NCBI GenBank assembly: GCA_903854195.1
Contig: CAINVO010000034.1
Coordinates: 1 to 50,003 of the forward strand
Origin: an uncultured bacterium
GTDB taxonomy: Bacteria; Patescibacteriota; Minisyncoccia; Phycocordibacterales; CAINVO01
Length of the DNA: 50,003 bases
Reading direction: 5' to 3'
Each line of letters starts with the position of its first letter. Position 1 is the stretch's first letter. The notes beneath the pieces are model-generated. The model had not been told where the DNA came from. It saw only the letters and a program-made list of their open reading frames with translations, and did no database searches. The translations under genes were made by a program, and so were the position numbers. Below are positions 7,260-14,341 of this stretch, one piece after another.

Positions 7260-9578
7260 TTATTTAGCAACTGTCACTGCCTCATCGAAAGCAATCGAGA
7301 GGAGTTTTGAAGCACCCTCTTTACCCATAGTCACCCCAAAAATACTGCCGGCTCGAGACATAGTCTCTCTATTATGTGTAATCAAGATAAGTTGAGAATA
7401 TTTTGCCAAATTTCCAATCATGTCTCCATATTTACGTGAGTTAGCCTCATCAAGCGCAGCATCTGTTTCATCAAGAATAATAAAAGGTGGTGGATTAACT
7501 TGAGAAATAGCAAAAAGAAGTGCAATAGATGTAAGGGCGCGTTCCCCGCCTGAAAGCATGACAAGACCTTTTATTTTTTTTCGCGGCAAAGAAACCTCTA
7601 TATCTACACCTTCTTCTGAGTCTTCTTCCTCTTCCACGTTTGAACTGTCTTCATCACCCAAGTCACCTACTCCTGACAAATCATCCGAAATATTTTCATC
7701 ATCTAAACGTGCGCGACGTTTACGTTTCTTTTCTTTGACAACAGTAAGTGCCGCATAACCTCCCCCAAACATTAGATTAAAGAAAGAATTAAACTGGTCG
7801 TTTATTTTTTTTACTCCAATTTTAAATTCTGTATCGAGTTTCTGTTCGAGTTCCAAAATAAGTTGTTCTAGTGAGCTTGCAGAACTAATAAGATCTTCCA
7901 GTTCTTTTGCAAGAAAATTATCACGTTCCTTTGCCTCTTGAAACTCCTTCATTGTTTCATCCGTACTACCTACGCCCGCCTCCTCTAGACGAATCTTAAT
8001 TTTTTCCAACGCTCGACGCCTCTCTATCTGTAAGTGTCTATCTTCATTTAAAATTTCCGAAAACTCCGAAGCACCAAGATCTATACGCTCATAATTCATT
8101 GATTCTCTACCAGCAATAAAAGCAGCCTCTCCAAGCTCACGTTTAAAGTCTTCTTCCTCAATTGCAATTTTTTCCTCACGTACTTTTAGTGCCTGTACTA
8201 CAACGTACAACTCATTCTGCCGGCTCATAATTTTCAAAATAGCTTTCTCGGCTTCTACATTTTTATCTTTTCCACGCTCAATTTCGAGCTTTATAGAATT
8301 ATACGCCTCCCCTGCCTCACGCTCTTCTTCTCTAATTGTTGAAATTTTTATCTCCACCAAAACTTTCTCTTCTTCTAGTTTTGAAAGTTCAATTTCATAC
8401 TCATTATTTTCTGGGACTTCATCTTGTTCGTGATGTCTTTTAATAAAACTCCCCAAAATTTCTCTAACCGACGCAAGTAAATTTTTTACAATAGATGAAT
8501 CCTCTCCTCGATCAACCGATTGATCGATCTCACTGAGTTTACCTTCCACATCTTTAGACAAACTCTCAACATCTCGCAAATAAACTGTACGATTATTTTC
8601 TCTGACCAACTCGTCACTTTTTTTTGCTATGGCACGTTTTAGATATGAAATTTCTCCTTCGATTCGTCCGAGCTCTCGTGTGGTTCCATCCTTTGCAGAA
8701 CGTATAGACTGAACTCTTGACTCAAGAGAAATAAGCTCGGGACTACGTGAGTCTTGTTGTGAGGTTTCAGCAATAGTTTTTTTCAAAATTTCGAGTTCCT
8801 CCGCAAGCTGAGCAAGCTCATGATGAGGCTCCTTTTTTTCATCAGAAATAACAGCTTTTTCTTTTAGAATATACGCATCTTCACGTCTAAAATATTCCTT
8901 ATACAAAGCAACAAGTTCAAGCTTCATAGCCATAGCTCTTTCTATTTTTTCAACTTGTTTCTTTAGAAATTTTATATGTGGAGCAAGTTCACGTCTAAGT
9001 GATTCAACTTGCTTCACGTTCTCACGAGTCTTTTCTAACTTTTTTAAACTCTCTTCTTTTTTATATTGGTAAAGCTTTAGACCAAGAGCATCCTCAATCA
9101 TAGATCGCCTTTCACGAATGTTTGAATTTAACATCTTGTCTGCCTCGCCTTGAGAAATAATATGATGTCCTGAGGCGCCAATATGAGCAGAAGCCAGGAG
9201 TTCAATGACATCACGCAAACGAACAGAACTACCATTTATTAAATATTCATTAATACCATCTCTATGAACAACACGCTCGATAGTTACTTCATCAAAATCA
9301 ATATTTATCATTCGTCGACTATTATCAAATGTCACTTTTACCGATGCTCTATTAGCTCTCCCTCCCTCCCCTGCACCATTAAAAATTAGGTCCTCACCCT
9401 TTTTACCACGCAATGATTTTATAGATTGTTCCCCCAAGACAAAACGAAAAGCCTCGGCAATGTTTGATTTGCCTGAACCATTAGGACCAACTATGGCAGA
9501 GATTGGTGAACCAAAAACCAATTCGCTTTTTTTTGCAAAAGATTTGAAACCAGCAATGTCTAGAGACTTGAGATACAT
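7260..9578 (-). CDS. smc: SMC-family chromosome segregation ATPase, short form without a recognisable hinge
   Basis: ABC-type head ATPase with long coiled coils that organises the chromosome. Residue 1 onward: GFKSF, Walker A GPNGSGKS (31-38), a Q-loop region, coiled coil from about 165 to 600, a lysine/acid-rich insertion around 620-670, signature LSGGERAL (675), Walker B FIILDETDAALDEAN (about 698-712) and a D/H-loop region LILITHNRE. At 772 residues it is roughly two thirds of ordinary SMC length, and no glycine-rich hinge is seen between the coils. No scpA or scpB is nearby. The ATG lies 7 nt after an extended -10 box. Confidence 0.88.
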   Translation of the reverse strand: MYLKSLDIAGFKSFAKKSELVFGSPISAIVGPNGSGKSNIAEAFRFVLGEQSIKSLRGKKGEDLIFNGAGEGGRANRASVKVTFDNSRRMINIDFDEVTIERVVHRDGINEYLINGSSVRLRDVIELLASAHIGASGHHIISQGEADKMLNSNIRERRSMIEDALGLKLYQYKKEESLKKLEKTRENVKQVESLRRELAPHIKFLKKQVEKIERAMAMKLELVALYKEYFRREDAYILKEKAVISDEKKEPHHELAQLAEELEILKKTIAETSQQDSRSPELISLESRVQSIRSAKDGTTRELGRIEGEISYLKRAIAKKSDELVRENNRTVYLRDVESLSKDVEGKLSEIDQSVDRGEDSSIVKNLLASVREILGSFIKRHHEQDEVPENNEYEIELSKLEEEKVLVEIKISTIREEEREAGEAYNSIKLEIERGKDKNVEAEKAILKIMSRQNELYVVVQALKVREEKIAIEEEDFKRELGEAAFIAGRESMNYERIDLGASEFSEILNEDRHLQIERRRALEKIKIRLEEAGVGSTDETMKEFQEAKERDNFLAKELEDLISSASSLEQLILELEQKLDTEFKIGVKKINDQFNSFFNLMFGGGYAALTVVKEKKRKRRARLDDENISDDLSGVGDLGDEDSSNVEEEEDSEEGVDIEVSLPRKKIKGLVMLSGGERALTSIALLFAISQVNPPPFIILDETDAALDEANSRKYGDMIGNLAKYSQLILITHNRETMSRAGSIFGVTMGKEGASKLLSIAFDEAVTVAK

Positions 9579-9585
9579 GTTTAAT

Positions 9586-9594
9586 ATATTATCA
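9586..9594 (-). promoter_or_regulatory. smc promoter (extended -10, leaderless start)
   Basis: Minus strand TGA-TAATAT then 7 nt to the smc ATG. No clear -35. Spacing suggests transcription starts at or next to the ATG. Confidence 0.5.
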
Positions 9595-9620
9595 AAATTT
9601 CATGAAATCTCCCAGCAATA

Positions 9621-9683
9621 AGATAAGGAGTGTCTCTTGAACGGGTTAGGTTTTACGCTTAGTGAAAGAGACACTTCTTATCT
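9621..9683. terminator. Hairpin with GGGTTAG-type loop after rnc (copy 1)
   Basis: An 18-bp stem (9621-9638 with 9666-9683, one G-T pair) starting 2 nt beyond the rnc stop. The 27-nt loop begins GAACGGGTTAG and ends CGCTTAGTGA, almost the same loop as at 38361-38386 although the arms are unrelated. Confidence 0.75.
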
Positions 9684-9685
9684 GG

Positions 9686-10372
9686 CTACCAACTCATTTT
9701 ATCAAGTGCCTTGCGAGCTGCTTCTTGTTCAGCTTCTTGTTTTGATTTTCCACTACCTTCAATAATTTTTTCGTCGTTTACAAAAAGCCCAATAGTAAAT
9801 TGTTTGTTATGATCTGGACCTGTCTCGCGTACAGTTTTATACAAAGGAGTTGCTCCAAGTTTTTCTTGTGCCTTTTCCTGAAATAAACTTTTAGAATCTA
9901 TGAAAAGTCTTTTTTCTATAATGTCTTCTATCAAATTAAAAAGTTGGCTGCCAATAAAATCTCGAGCTGCGTCATATCCCTGATCAAGATAAATTGCACC
10001 GATAACTGCTTCAAAAGTATTTGCGAGGATATAAAGTCTAGCGCGTCCTGTATCTTTGGCCTCACCACGAGACAAAAGTAAAAGATCATTCATTCCAATT
10101 TTTTCCGCTGCAATAGCGAGAGTATTTGCATTCACAAGTGACGAGCGGAATGCCGTGAGCTCACCCTCAGGCTTTGTCTCATACTTACCAAAAAGATAAT
10201 CAGTAACCACAAGCTCTAGCACGGCATCACCCAAAAATTCTAGACGTTCATTGTGCTCAAGTTTAAGCTGTTTATTCTCATTTATATAGGAACGATGAAT
10301 AAAGGCCTGTTTTAATAGGTCTTTATTTTTGAATGTTGTTTTGATATTTTTCTGAAAAACTGATAGGTCCAT
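9686..10372 (-). CDS. rnc: Ribonuclease III
   Basis: Double-strand-specific endoribonuclease for rRNA and mRNA processing. The signature NERLEFLGDAVLE is at 41-53, with the second acidic cluster near 115-125 (ANTFEAVIGAIYLDQG). A C-terminal dsRNA-binding domain spans about 158-228 (FQEKAQEKLG ... KSKQEAEQEAARKAL). 228 residues is normal. It lies 18 nt downstream of the NusB-Nudix gene and is probably in one transcript with it. In this genome, hairpin-rich 3' ends are possible substrates (inference). Confidence 0.97.
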   Translation of the reverse strand: MDLSVFQKNIKTTFKNKDLLKQAFIHRSYINENKQLKLEHNERLEFLGDAVLELVVTDYLFGKYETKPEGELTAFRSSLVNANTLAIAAEKIGMNDLLLLSRGEAKDTGRARLYILANTFEAVIGAIYLDQGYDAARDFIGSQLFNLIEDIIEKRLFIDSKSLFQEKAQEKLGATPLYKTVRETGPDHNKQFTIGLFVNDEKIIEGSGKSKQEAEQEAARKALDKMSW

Positions 10373-10390
10373 GGTAGTTGTGAAATAGGG

Positions 10391-11302
10391 CTACTTATTA
10401 GGTTTCTCGGCAAGCAAAATGTTTATAGCTTTAGTCACTATTGGCAGGATATCATTATAAAAATTAAGGTCAAGGATCTCTTTAAGATTGAACCATTTGG
10501 CATCGTCCAGCCCGCCTGAAGATTCCAACTTTAATTCAACATATTCTGCTTGCCCTAAAAAGTATGTAACCTGTTTACGAAGCTTACCTTTTTCAGGGTG
10601 AGTAGCGATATATTCATTTTTTGCGAGTTCATCTCTGATTTTGATATCCAAACCAATCTCTTCTTTAATTTCTCGCATAGTTCCCTCTTCAACATTTTCA
10701 CCTGGCTCTAATCTACCTTTTGAAAGGGTCCAATGTCCGAACACATCATGAACCATGGCAAGATAAATCTGATTCTCGTGACGGGCATAAACAACAGATC
10801 CTCCAAGTACTTCAATAGGCATTTCTTCATACGGAATATCTTTTCTAAATTTTTTCTTTTTTGAAACCTCATCTTTTCCTGGTTCACCCATTTCCTTGTA
10901 AACTGCACCAAGCACTCCGTTTACAAATTTTCCAGATGTATCTCCTCCGAAAGTCTTTGCAAGTTCGATTGCCTCATTTATTGCAACCTTCGCAGGGACT
11001 TCTTTTTTATCAGCAAAAAGAAGCTCATACAAGCCAATACGAAGAATATTTCTATCTGCAATTGCAATTTTATCAATAGGCCACTCAGGAGCTGCCTTTT
11101 CTATAATAGTGTCTAATTCTGAACGCTTCTTTAAAATATTTTGAACTAGCGTCCTCATGAATGAAAAATCTCCCATACCGGGAGCGAACTCTTCGGCATT
11201 ACGAGTAAAAATAGTCTCAATTTCAGAGTCAGGACGACTTGAAAAATCCCACTCAAAGAGTGATTGGAGAGCAATACTTCGTGAAAGATGCCTGTTTGCC
11301 AT
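10391..11302 (-). CDS. nusB: NusB antitermination domain fused to a Nudix hydrolase domain
   Basis: Residues 1-138 are NusB (LSRSIALQSLFEWDF; EWPIDKIAIADRNILRIG; VPAKVAINEAIELAKTFGGDTSGKFVNGVLGAV), which binds boxA RNA with NusE/S10 in rRNA antitermination. After a basic linker (145-155), residues 160-300 form a Nudix domain with an intact box at 196-218 (GRLEPGENVEEGTMREIKEE), which cleaves nucleoside-diphosphate-linked substrates. No stop or start separates the halves, so this is a true fusion unless the assembly is wrong. It is followed by rnc. The Nudix substrate cannot be read from the sequence; the HPEKGKLRKQVTYFL segment resembles diadenosine/NTP-type members. Confidence 0.92.
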   Translation of the reverse strand: MANRHLSRSIALQSLFEWDFSSRPDSEIETIFTRNAEEFAPGMGDFSFMRTLVQNILKKRSELDTIIEKAAPEWPIDKIAIADRNILRIGLYELLFADKKEVPAKVAINEAIELAKTFGGDTSGKFVNGVLGAVYKEMGEPGKDEVSKKKKFRKDIPYEEMPIEVLGGSVVYARHENQIYLAMVHDVFGHWTLSKGRLEPGENVEEGTMREIKEEIGLDIKIRDELAKNEYIATHPEKGKLRKQVTYFLGQAEYVELKLESSGGLDDAKWFNLKEILDLNFYNDILPIVTKAINILLAEKPNK

Positions 11303-11406
11303 GTTTTGTATTAAGAACTTTAACCAACAACTGACTTATTTACCATCGAAACCAAATTTTATGAAAATTTACTAGTGTTAGCTAGTGACCGACTGAACAT
11401 TAAAAA

Positions 11407-11628
11407 CTATCTACCTTCTGCTGTCTTTATTTTTGCAGCTTTTTTATTGGCCTTTGCAAGAATATCTACAACAACTTTACCTTTGTATGTACCGCATTTT
11501 GGGCACATAACATGCTTTTCACGTGGGTTTCCACATTTTTCACACAGAGTAAAAGAAGCGCTAGCTAAAGCGTGATGAGATCGGCGGCTGCCGGTCTGTC
11601 CTCGATTGTGTCGCATGTGATTTACCAT
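11407..11628 (-). CDS. rpmF: 50S ribosomal protein bL32
   Basis: 73 residues with GSRRSHHAL and the zinc-ribbon cysteines CEKCG and CPKCG typical of bL32, plus a basic C-terminal extension (ANKKAAKIKTAEGR) making it longer than the usual ~57. The N-terminus (MVNHMRHNRGQ) differs from the standard MAVPKRK. The start at 11628 is preferred to one at 11706 because it lies 7 nt after a TTGCGA/TAGATT promoter and fits the family. Confidence 0.93.
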   Translation of the reverse strand: MVNHMRHNRGQTGSRRSHHALASASFTLCEKCGNPREKHVMCPKCGTYKGKVVVDILAKANKKAAKIKTAEGR

Positions 11629-11635
11629 AGGCAAT

Positions 11636-11664
11636 AATCTATCATATTCATATAAAATTCGCAA
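11636..11664 (-). promoter_or_regulatory. rpmF promoter, leaderless start
   Basis: Minus strand TTGCGA, 17-nt spacer ending TGA, TAGATT (11636-11641), 7 nt before the ATG at 11628. Confidence 0.6.
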
Positions 11665-11751
11665 GAATGTACACCTATCTACTCCATTTACCGCACAAAA
11701 ACACAACTAAATCACAAACAACAGCTCCCCCGACATTTTTAAAATTCTAAC

Positions 11752-11806
11752 AAAAAAACACCCAAAGGTAGTGGAGCAATAAACTGCTTCCAGACCTTTG
11801 GGTGTG
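11752..11806 (-). terminator. Terminator after the degenerate Nudix gene
   Basis: ACACCCAAAGGT pairs with ACCTTTGGGTGT (11758-11769 with 11794-11805). An inner helix GGAGCA/TGCTTCC lies in the loop. A run of seven T follows on the minus strand. Confidence 0.85.
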
Positions 11807-11832
11807 TTAAGTTAGCGAACTTTGTTCTTTGA

Positions 11833-12771
11833 CTATCCGATAAGTTGTGAAAACTTTATCTGATAGTCAACCAATACTTCTTTGTAGTTCTTGCGAACCT
11901 CAGCGTCCTCAATCGTGAGGAGTTGCAGGGTATTTAACCCAGCCTTGATGTGATGCTGAATATTCTTCTGCGATCGCGGGGCTGAAGTCAGCCAGGTAAG
12001 GAGAAGATCATTCACTTCAACCCAGGTTGGTGCACCGAGAATGTCTCCATCCTTAAGTGCGACTTTTTCTACGTTGCGGACTTTTCCGCGAACCAGGTCG
12101 TTGATGAAGAAGACTTTGTGATGCCACCCAGGCTTCTGCAAATCTCCCCGGGAGCTAAAGTAGTGAACAGGGCGCGGCCGAATTTCGACCGACATCCTGT
12201 GATCATTTGCAACTTCCCAGAACATGATTCGGTGAGCGGTCCGAGCTGGAAGCTCACCTTCCTCAACACTTCCCCCAGGAAATCGGATTGTTTTTCGGTT
12301 GACGTCCCCAAGCGGCGAATACGCCTGCACAAGGAAATAAACCTTTCCATCTTTTTTACTGTAGGTAACAACTCCGCACCATCCGGAATCCTTAGGGTCC
12401 ATCCTTACGTCAGGAGTGGAACTAAAAGTCATTTCTGCAAATGAGCTTTTAGAAAATGAGAGATTGTCTCCCTCACCTGCGTCAGAACCATCGGCCGACG
12501 AGCCTAAAGTTTTTTCAAGCTCCGGCTTCCCGACCTCGTGCCCCCTCCGAATCCTCGAAAGGTTGGCCTGGGTTGGATCAAACACAAACGTACTAGCGCC
12601 ACTCTCAAAGCGGCGACTATTATCAGTACGATGACTACCTTGTCCTTTTCGGCCGTCACGATTCGAATCGTGTTTCCGAAATTTCGTGTGTTCTGAACCT
12701 TTGTTCCTTCCACCACCGAGATCACGAGGGTCAAACGATTCCTCGTCTACAATTCTGCTTGCCTTTTTCAT
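11833..12771 (-). CDS. Nudix-fold protein with degenerate Nudix box and disordered N-terminus
   Basis: 312 residues. The first ~125 are polar and low-complexity (Arg, Asp, Gly, Ser rich). Residues 130-265 look like a Nudix fold: GWCGVVTYSKKDGKVYFLVQAY, then IRFPGGSVEEGELPARTAHRI. The Nudix box at 167-188 keeps the first Gly, Glu and Arg but has IMFWE where REUxEE is expected, so catalysis is doubtful. G+C is visibly higher than neighbouring genes. It has a strong promoter (12865-12893), a leader of about 85 nt with a palindrome, a Shine-Dalgarno (AAAGGGG, 9 nt before the ATG) and its own terminator. Probable foreign or specialised gene; function unknown. Confidence 0.65.
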   Translation of the reverse strand: MKKASRIVDEESFDPRDLGGGRNKGSEHTKFRKHDSNRDGRKGQGSHRTDNSRRFESGASTFVFDPTQANLSRIRRGHEVGKPELEKTLGSSADGSDAGEGDNLSFSKSSFAEMTFSSTPDVRMDPKDSGWCGVVTYSKKDGKVYFLVQAYSPLGDVNRKTIRFPGGSVEEGELPARTAHRIMFWEVANDHRMSVEIRPRPVHYFSSRGDLQKPGWHHKVFFINDLVRGKVRNVEKVALKDGDILGAPTWVEVNDLLLTWLTSAPRSQKNIQHHIKAGLNTLQLLTIEDAEVRKNYKEVLVDYQIKFSQLIG

Positions 12772-12780
12772 TAAAAATAT

Positions 12781-12787
12781 CCCCTTT
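12781..12787 (-). promoter_or_regulatory. Shine-Dalgarno of the degenerate Nudix gene
   Basis: AAAGGGG on the minus strand, 9 nt before the ATG. It is notable because most genes in this window lack any such site. Confidence 0.6.
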
Positions 12788-12824
12788 AGTTATAGGTATA
12801 TTGTTTTTCTCAAAGATCACCTCT

Positions 12825-12838
12825 GGCCCATCTGGGCC
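12825..12838 (-). promoter_or_regulatory. Palindrome in the leader of the degenerate Nudix gene
   Basis: GGCCCA-TC-TGGGCC lies between the promoter and the start codon. It could be an operator or an RNA hairpin. The rest of 12772-13014 holds only the promoter, the Shine-Dalgarno and the next gene's terminator. Confidence 0.4.
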
Positions 12839-12864
12839 GCCATTTCTTCAAGACTCTACCTACA

Positions 12865-12893
12865 ATTGTATCACAATATTCAAAAATAGTCAA
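12865..12893 (-). promoter_or_regulatory. Promoter of the degenerate Nudix gene
   Basis: Minus strand TTGACT, 17-nt spacer ending TGA, TACAAT (12865-12870), close to sigma-70 consensus. It gives a leader of about 85 nt, unlike the leaderless housekeeping genes. Confidence 0.7.
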
Positions 12894-12934
12894 TAATTCT
12901 TAGACGGTAAAACCATCATCAAAAACAATTAGGC

Positions 12935-12971
12935 AAAACAAAAAGCGGTCACACACAGGGGTGTGACCGCT
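12935..12971 (-). terminator. Terminator after the 13015-13491 gene
   Basis: AGCGGTCACAC-ACAGGG-GTGTGACCGCT, an 11-bp perfect stem, followed on the minus strand by TTTTGTTTT. Confidence 0.9.
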
Positions 12972-13014
12972 CTACAACTGTCTTGTAACCAGGTGGTTTC
13001 AGGTTGTTTGTGGC

Positions 13015-13491
13015 TTATAAAAGCTCTGACCCCTGTTTAAAAAGAACTGTAACTGCGCCCTGAAGAGCTTGAGCAAAAACAAGTGACGATGGACTCCAAG
13101 CCTGACACCTATGTTGGGTATCGAGACTTACCATTGACTCCCTTTTCGCAATTTCTACAAGCTGTTCTGGACTTAACATCTGACTTTCGGAAAGATGATC
13201 CTCTTCAATTTCGCGTTCCATCCCCAATACCAAGAGACCTACACCTACGTCCATTGTTTCGGCTTCGCGGCAAATGTTAATCAAGTTTGATTTTGCTGCT
13301 ATAAAAAGCCTCGTGCAAGAAGTCTCATTATTTCTGTCGGACCTTGTCGGATTCCAGGAACAAGAATGTTCTACCTGCCACTGAAGCAGTTTTCTTATTT
13401 TCCCAGAATCAGCAGTCCTATTTTTAAGACCTATTTCCTCAAGAAACCCGCAAAGAAAGGCTCTTGAGAAAACACAACTAGAGGATTTCAT
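13015..13491 (-). CDS. Hypothetical protein, compositionally atypical
   Basis: 158 residues with no recognised domain, rich in Ser, Glu and Cys (about seven cysteines). The C-terminal half looks helical (MEREIEEDHLSES, PEQLVEIAKRESM). The start at 13491 is chosen because AAAGGAGGGG sits 6 nt before it; an in-frame ATG at 13509 would put that perfect Shine-Dalgarno inside the gene. It follows rnhB on the same strand and has its own terminator. G+C is higher than its neighbours. Origin by transfer is possible; function unknown. Confidence 0.6.
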   Translation of the reverse strand: MKSSSCVFSRAFLCGFLEEIGLKNRTADSGKIRKLLQWQVEHSCSWNPTRSDRNNETSCTRLFIAAKSNLINICREAETMDVGVGLLVLGMEREIEEDHLSESQMLSPEQLVEIAKRESMVSLDTQHRCQAWSPSSLVFAQALQGAVTVLFKQGSELL

Positions 13492-13497
13492 ACTGGC

Positions 13498-13507
13498 CCC
13501 TCCTTTC
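13498..13507 (-). promoter_or_regulatory. Strong Shine-Dalgarno deciding the start of the 13015-13491 gene
   Basis: AAAGGAGGGG on the minus strand, 6 nt before the ATG at 13491. It is the best Shine-Dalgarno match in the window. Confidence 0.75.
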
Positions 13508-13525
13508 ATTTTTTTAAAAATCTAC

Positions 13526-14251
13526 CTATTTTTTATCACGTTTAGTTAAAAAAGTCAAACGATGTTCTGGATTTAAGCCGTTTTTATCGATAGCCTTCAT
13601 GTGAGCCATAGTTCCATACCCTTTATGTTTTTCAAAGCCATATAATAGATATTTCTTTGATAAGGACACCATCAGGTTATCTCTATCAACTTTCGCAAGG
13701 ATTGAGGCTAAAGCTATAACAGGTTCACTGTTATCACCCCTGATAATAGTCTTTTGTTTTTTAAAAATATCTGGGGCAACTAAACCACCATCAAGCAGAA
13801 CCTGAATCAAATCAAAAACATCCTCAGGTTTTTTATTTTCATCATTTTTTACAACTCTTTCAGTCACATTGTTTATAGATTTTTCTAGTGCCTTTCTTAT
13901 AGACGGAACAATCCCAATTTTATCTATTACACTTGCTTCTATATGGGTCACTGAAAAATATAAATTTTTTGCAATATTTTTATCAACTTGATTTGATTCA
14001 AAATTTTCTTTAATAAAATTTGATATTTTTTCCCTTTTTGTTGGTGTCATTTTTTTGCTATCTCTAAGACCCATTTTTATAAGCTCATCGAAATTAAAAT
14101 TTTCAATATTTATCATGACAGCACAAACTGTTACAGGTCCAGCAACTGGCCCCCTACCCACCTCGTCTATGCCAATTAGCCATTTAATATCCTTAGAAAT
14201 TTTTGTCTGATTTGCAGAATTTTCAGAAATGTTTTTTAAATTTTTTTTCAT
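13526..14251 (-). CDS. rnhB: Ribonuclease HII
   Basis: Cleaves RNA in RNA-DNA hybrids, including single embedded ribonucleotides. The signature IGIDEVGRGPVAGP is at residues 26-39 with catalytic Asp29 and Glu30. Further conserved segments are LRDSKKMTPTKRE, QVLLDGG and ASILAKVDRD near 180-190. At 241 residues it is slightly long because of a polar N-terminus and an insertion near 115-140 (NENKKPEDVFD region). Divergent from dnaE, with an extended -10 placed 7 nt before the ATG. Confidence 0.95.
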   Translation of the reverse strand: MKKNLKNISENSANQTKISKDIKWLIGIDEVGRGPVAGPVTVCAVMINIENFNFDELIKMGLRDSKKMTPTKREKISNFIKENFESNQVDKNIAKNLYFSVTHIEASVIDKIGIVPSIRKALEKSINNVTERVVKNDENKKPEDVFDLIQVLLDGGLVAPDIFKKQKTIIRGDNSEPVIALASILAKVDRDNLMVSLSKKYLLYGFEKHKGYGTMAHMKAIDKNGLNPEHRLTFLTKRDKK

Positions 14252-14258
14252 CCCTTTG

Positions 14259-14267
14259 ATTGTAGCA
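14259..14267 (-). promoter_or_regulatory. rnhB promoter (extended -10, leaderless start)
   Basis: Minus strand TGC-TACAAT, then 7 nt to the ATG at 14251. The -35 is weak. Confidence 0.55.
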
Positions 14268-14285
14268 GATGGATAATTAATCGGA

Positions 14286-14291
14286 TATAAT
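14286..14291 (+). promoter_or_regulatory. dnaE -10 box
   Basis: TATAAT, 50 nt upstream of the dnaE ATG, in the divergent rnhB-dnaE gap. The -35 is not clear. Confidence 0.45.
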
Positions 14292-14341
14292 GCAAAGATA
14301 AATAAAATCTAAAAATCTCTTAAACACCTCAAAACTCCAAA

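Noticed and set aside
11371-11386. Small hairpin ACTAG/CTAGT as the rpmF terminator
   Set aside because: Only five base pairs and no T tract; too weak to list as a feature.
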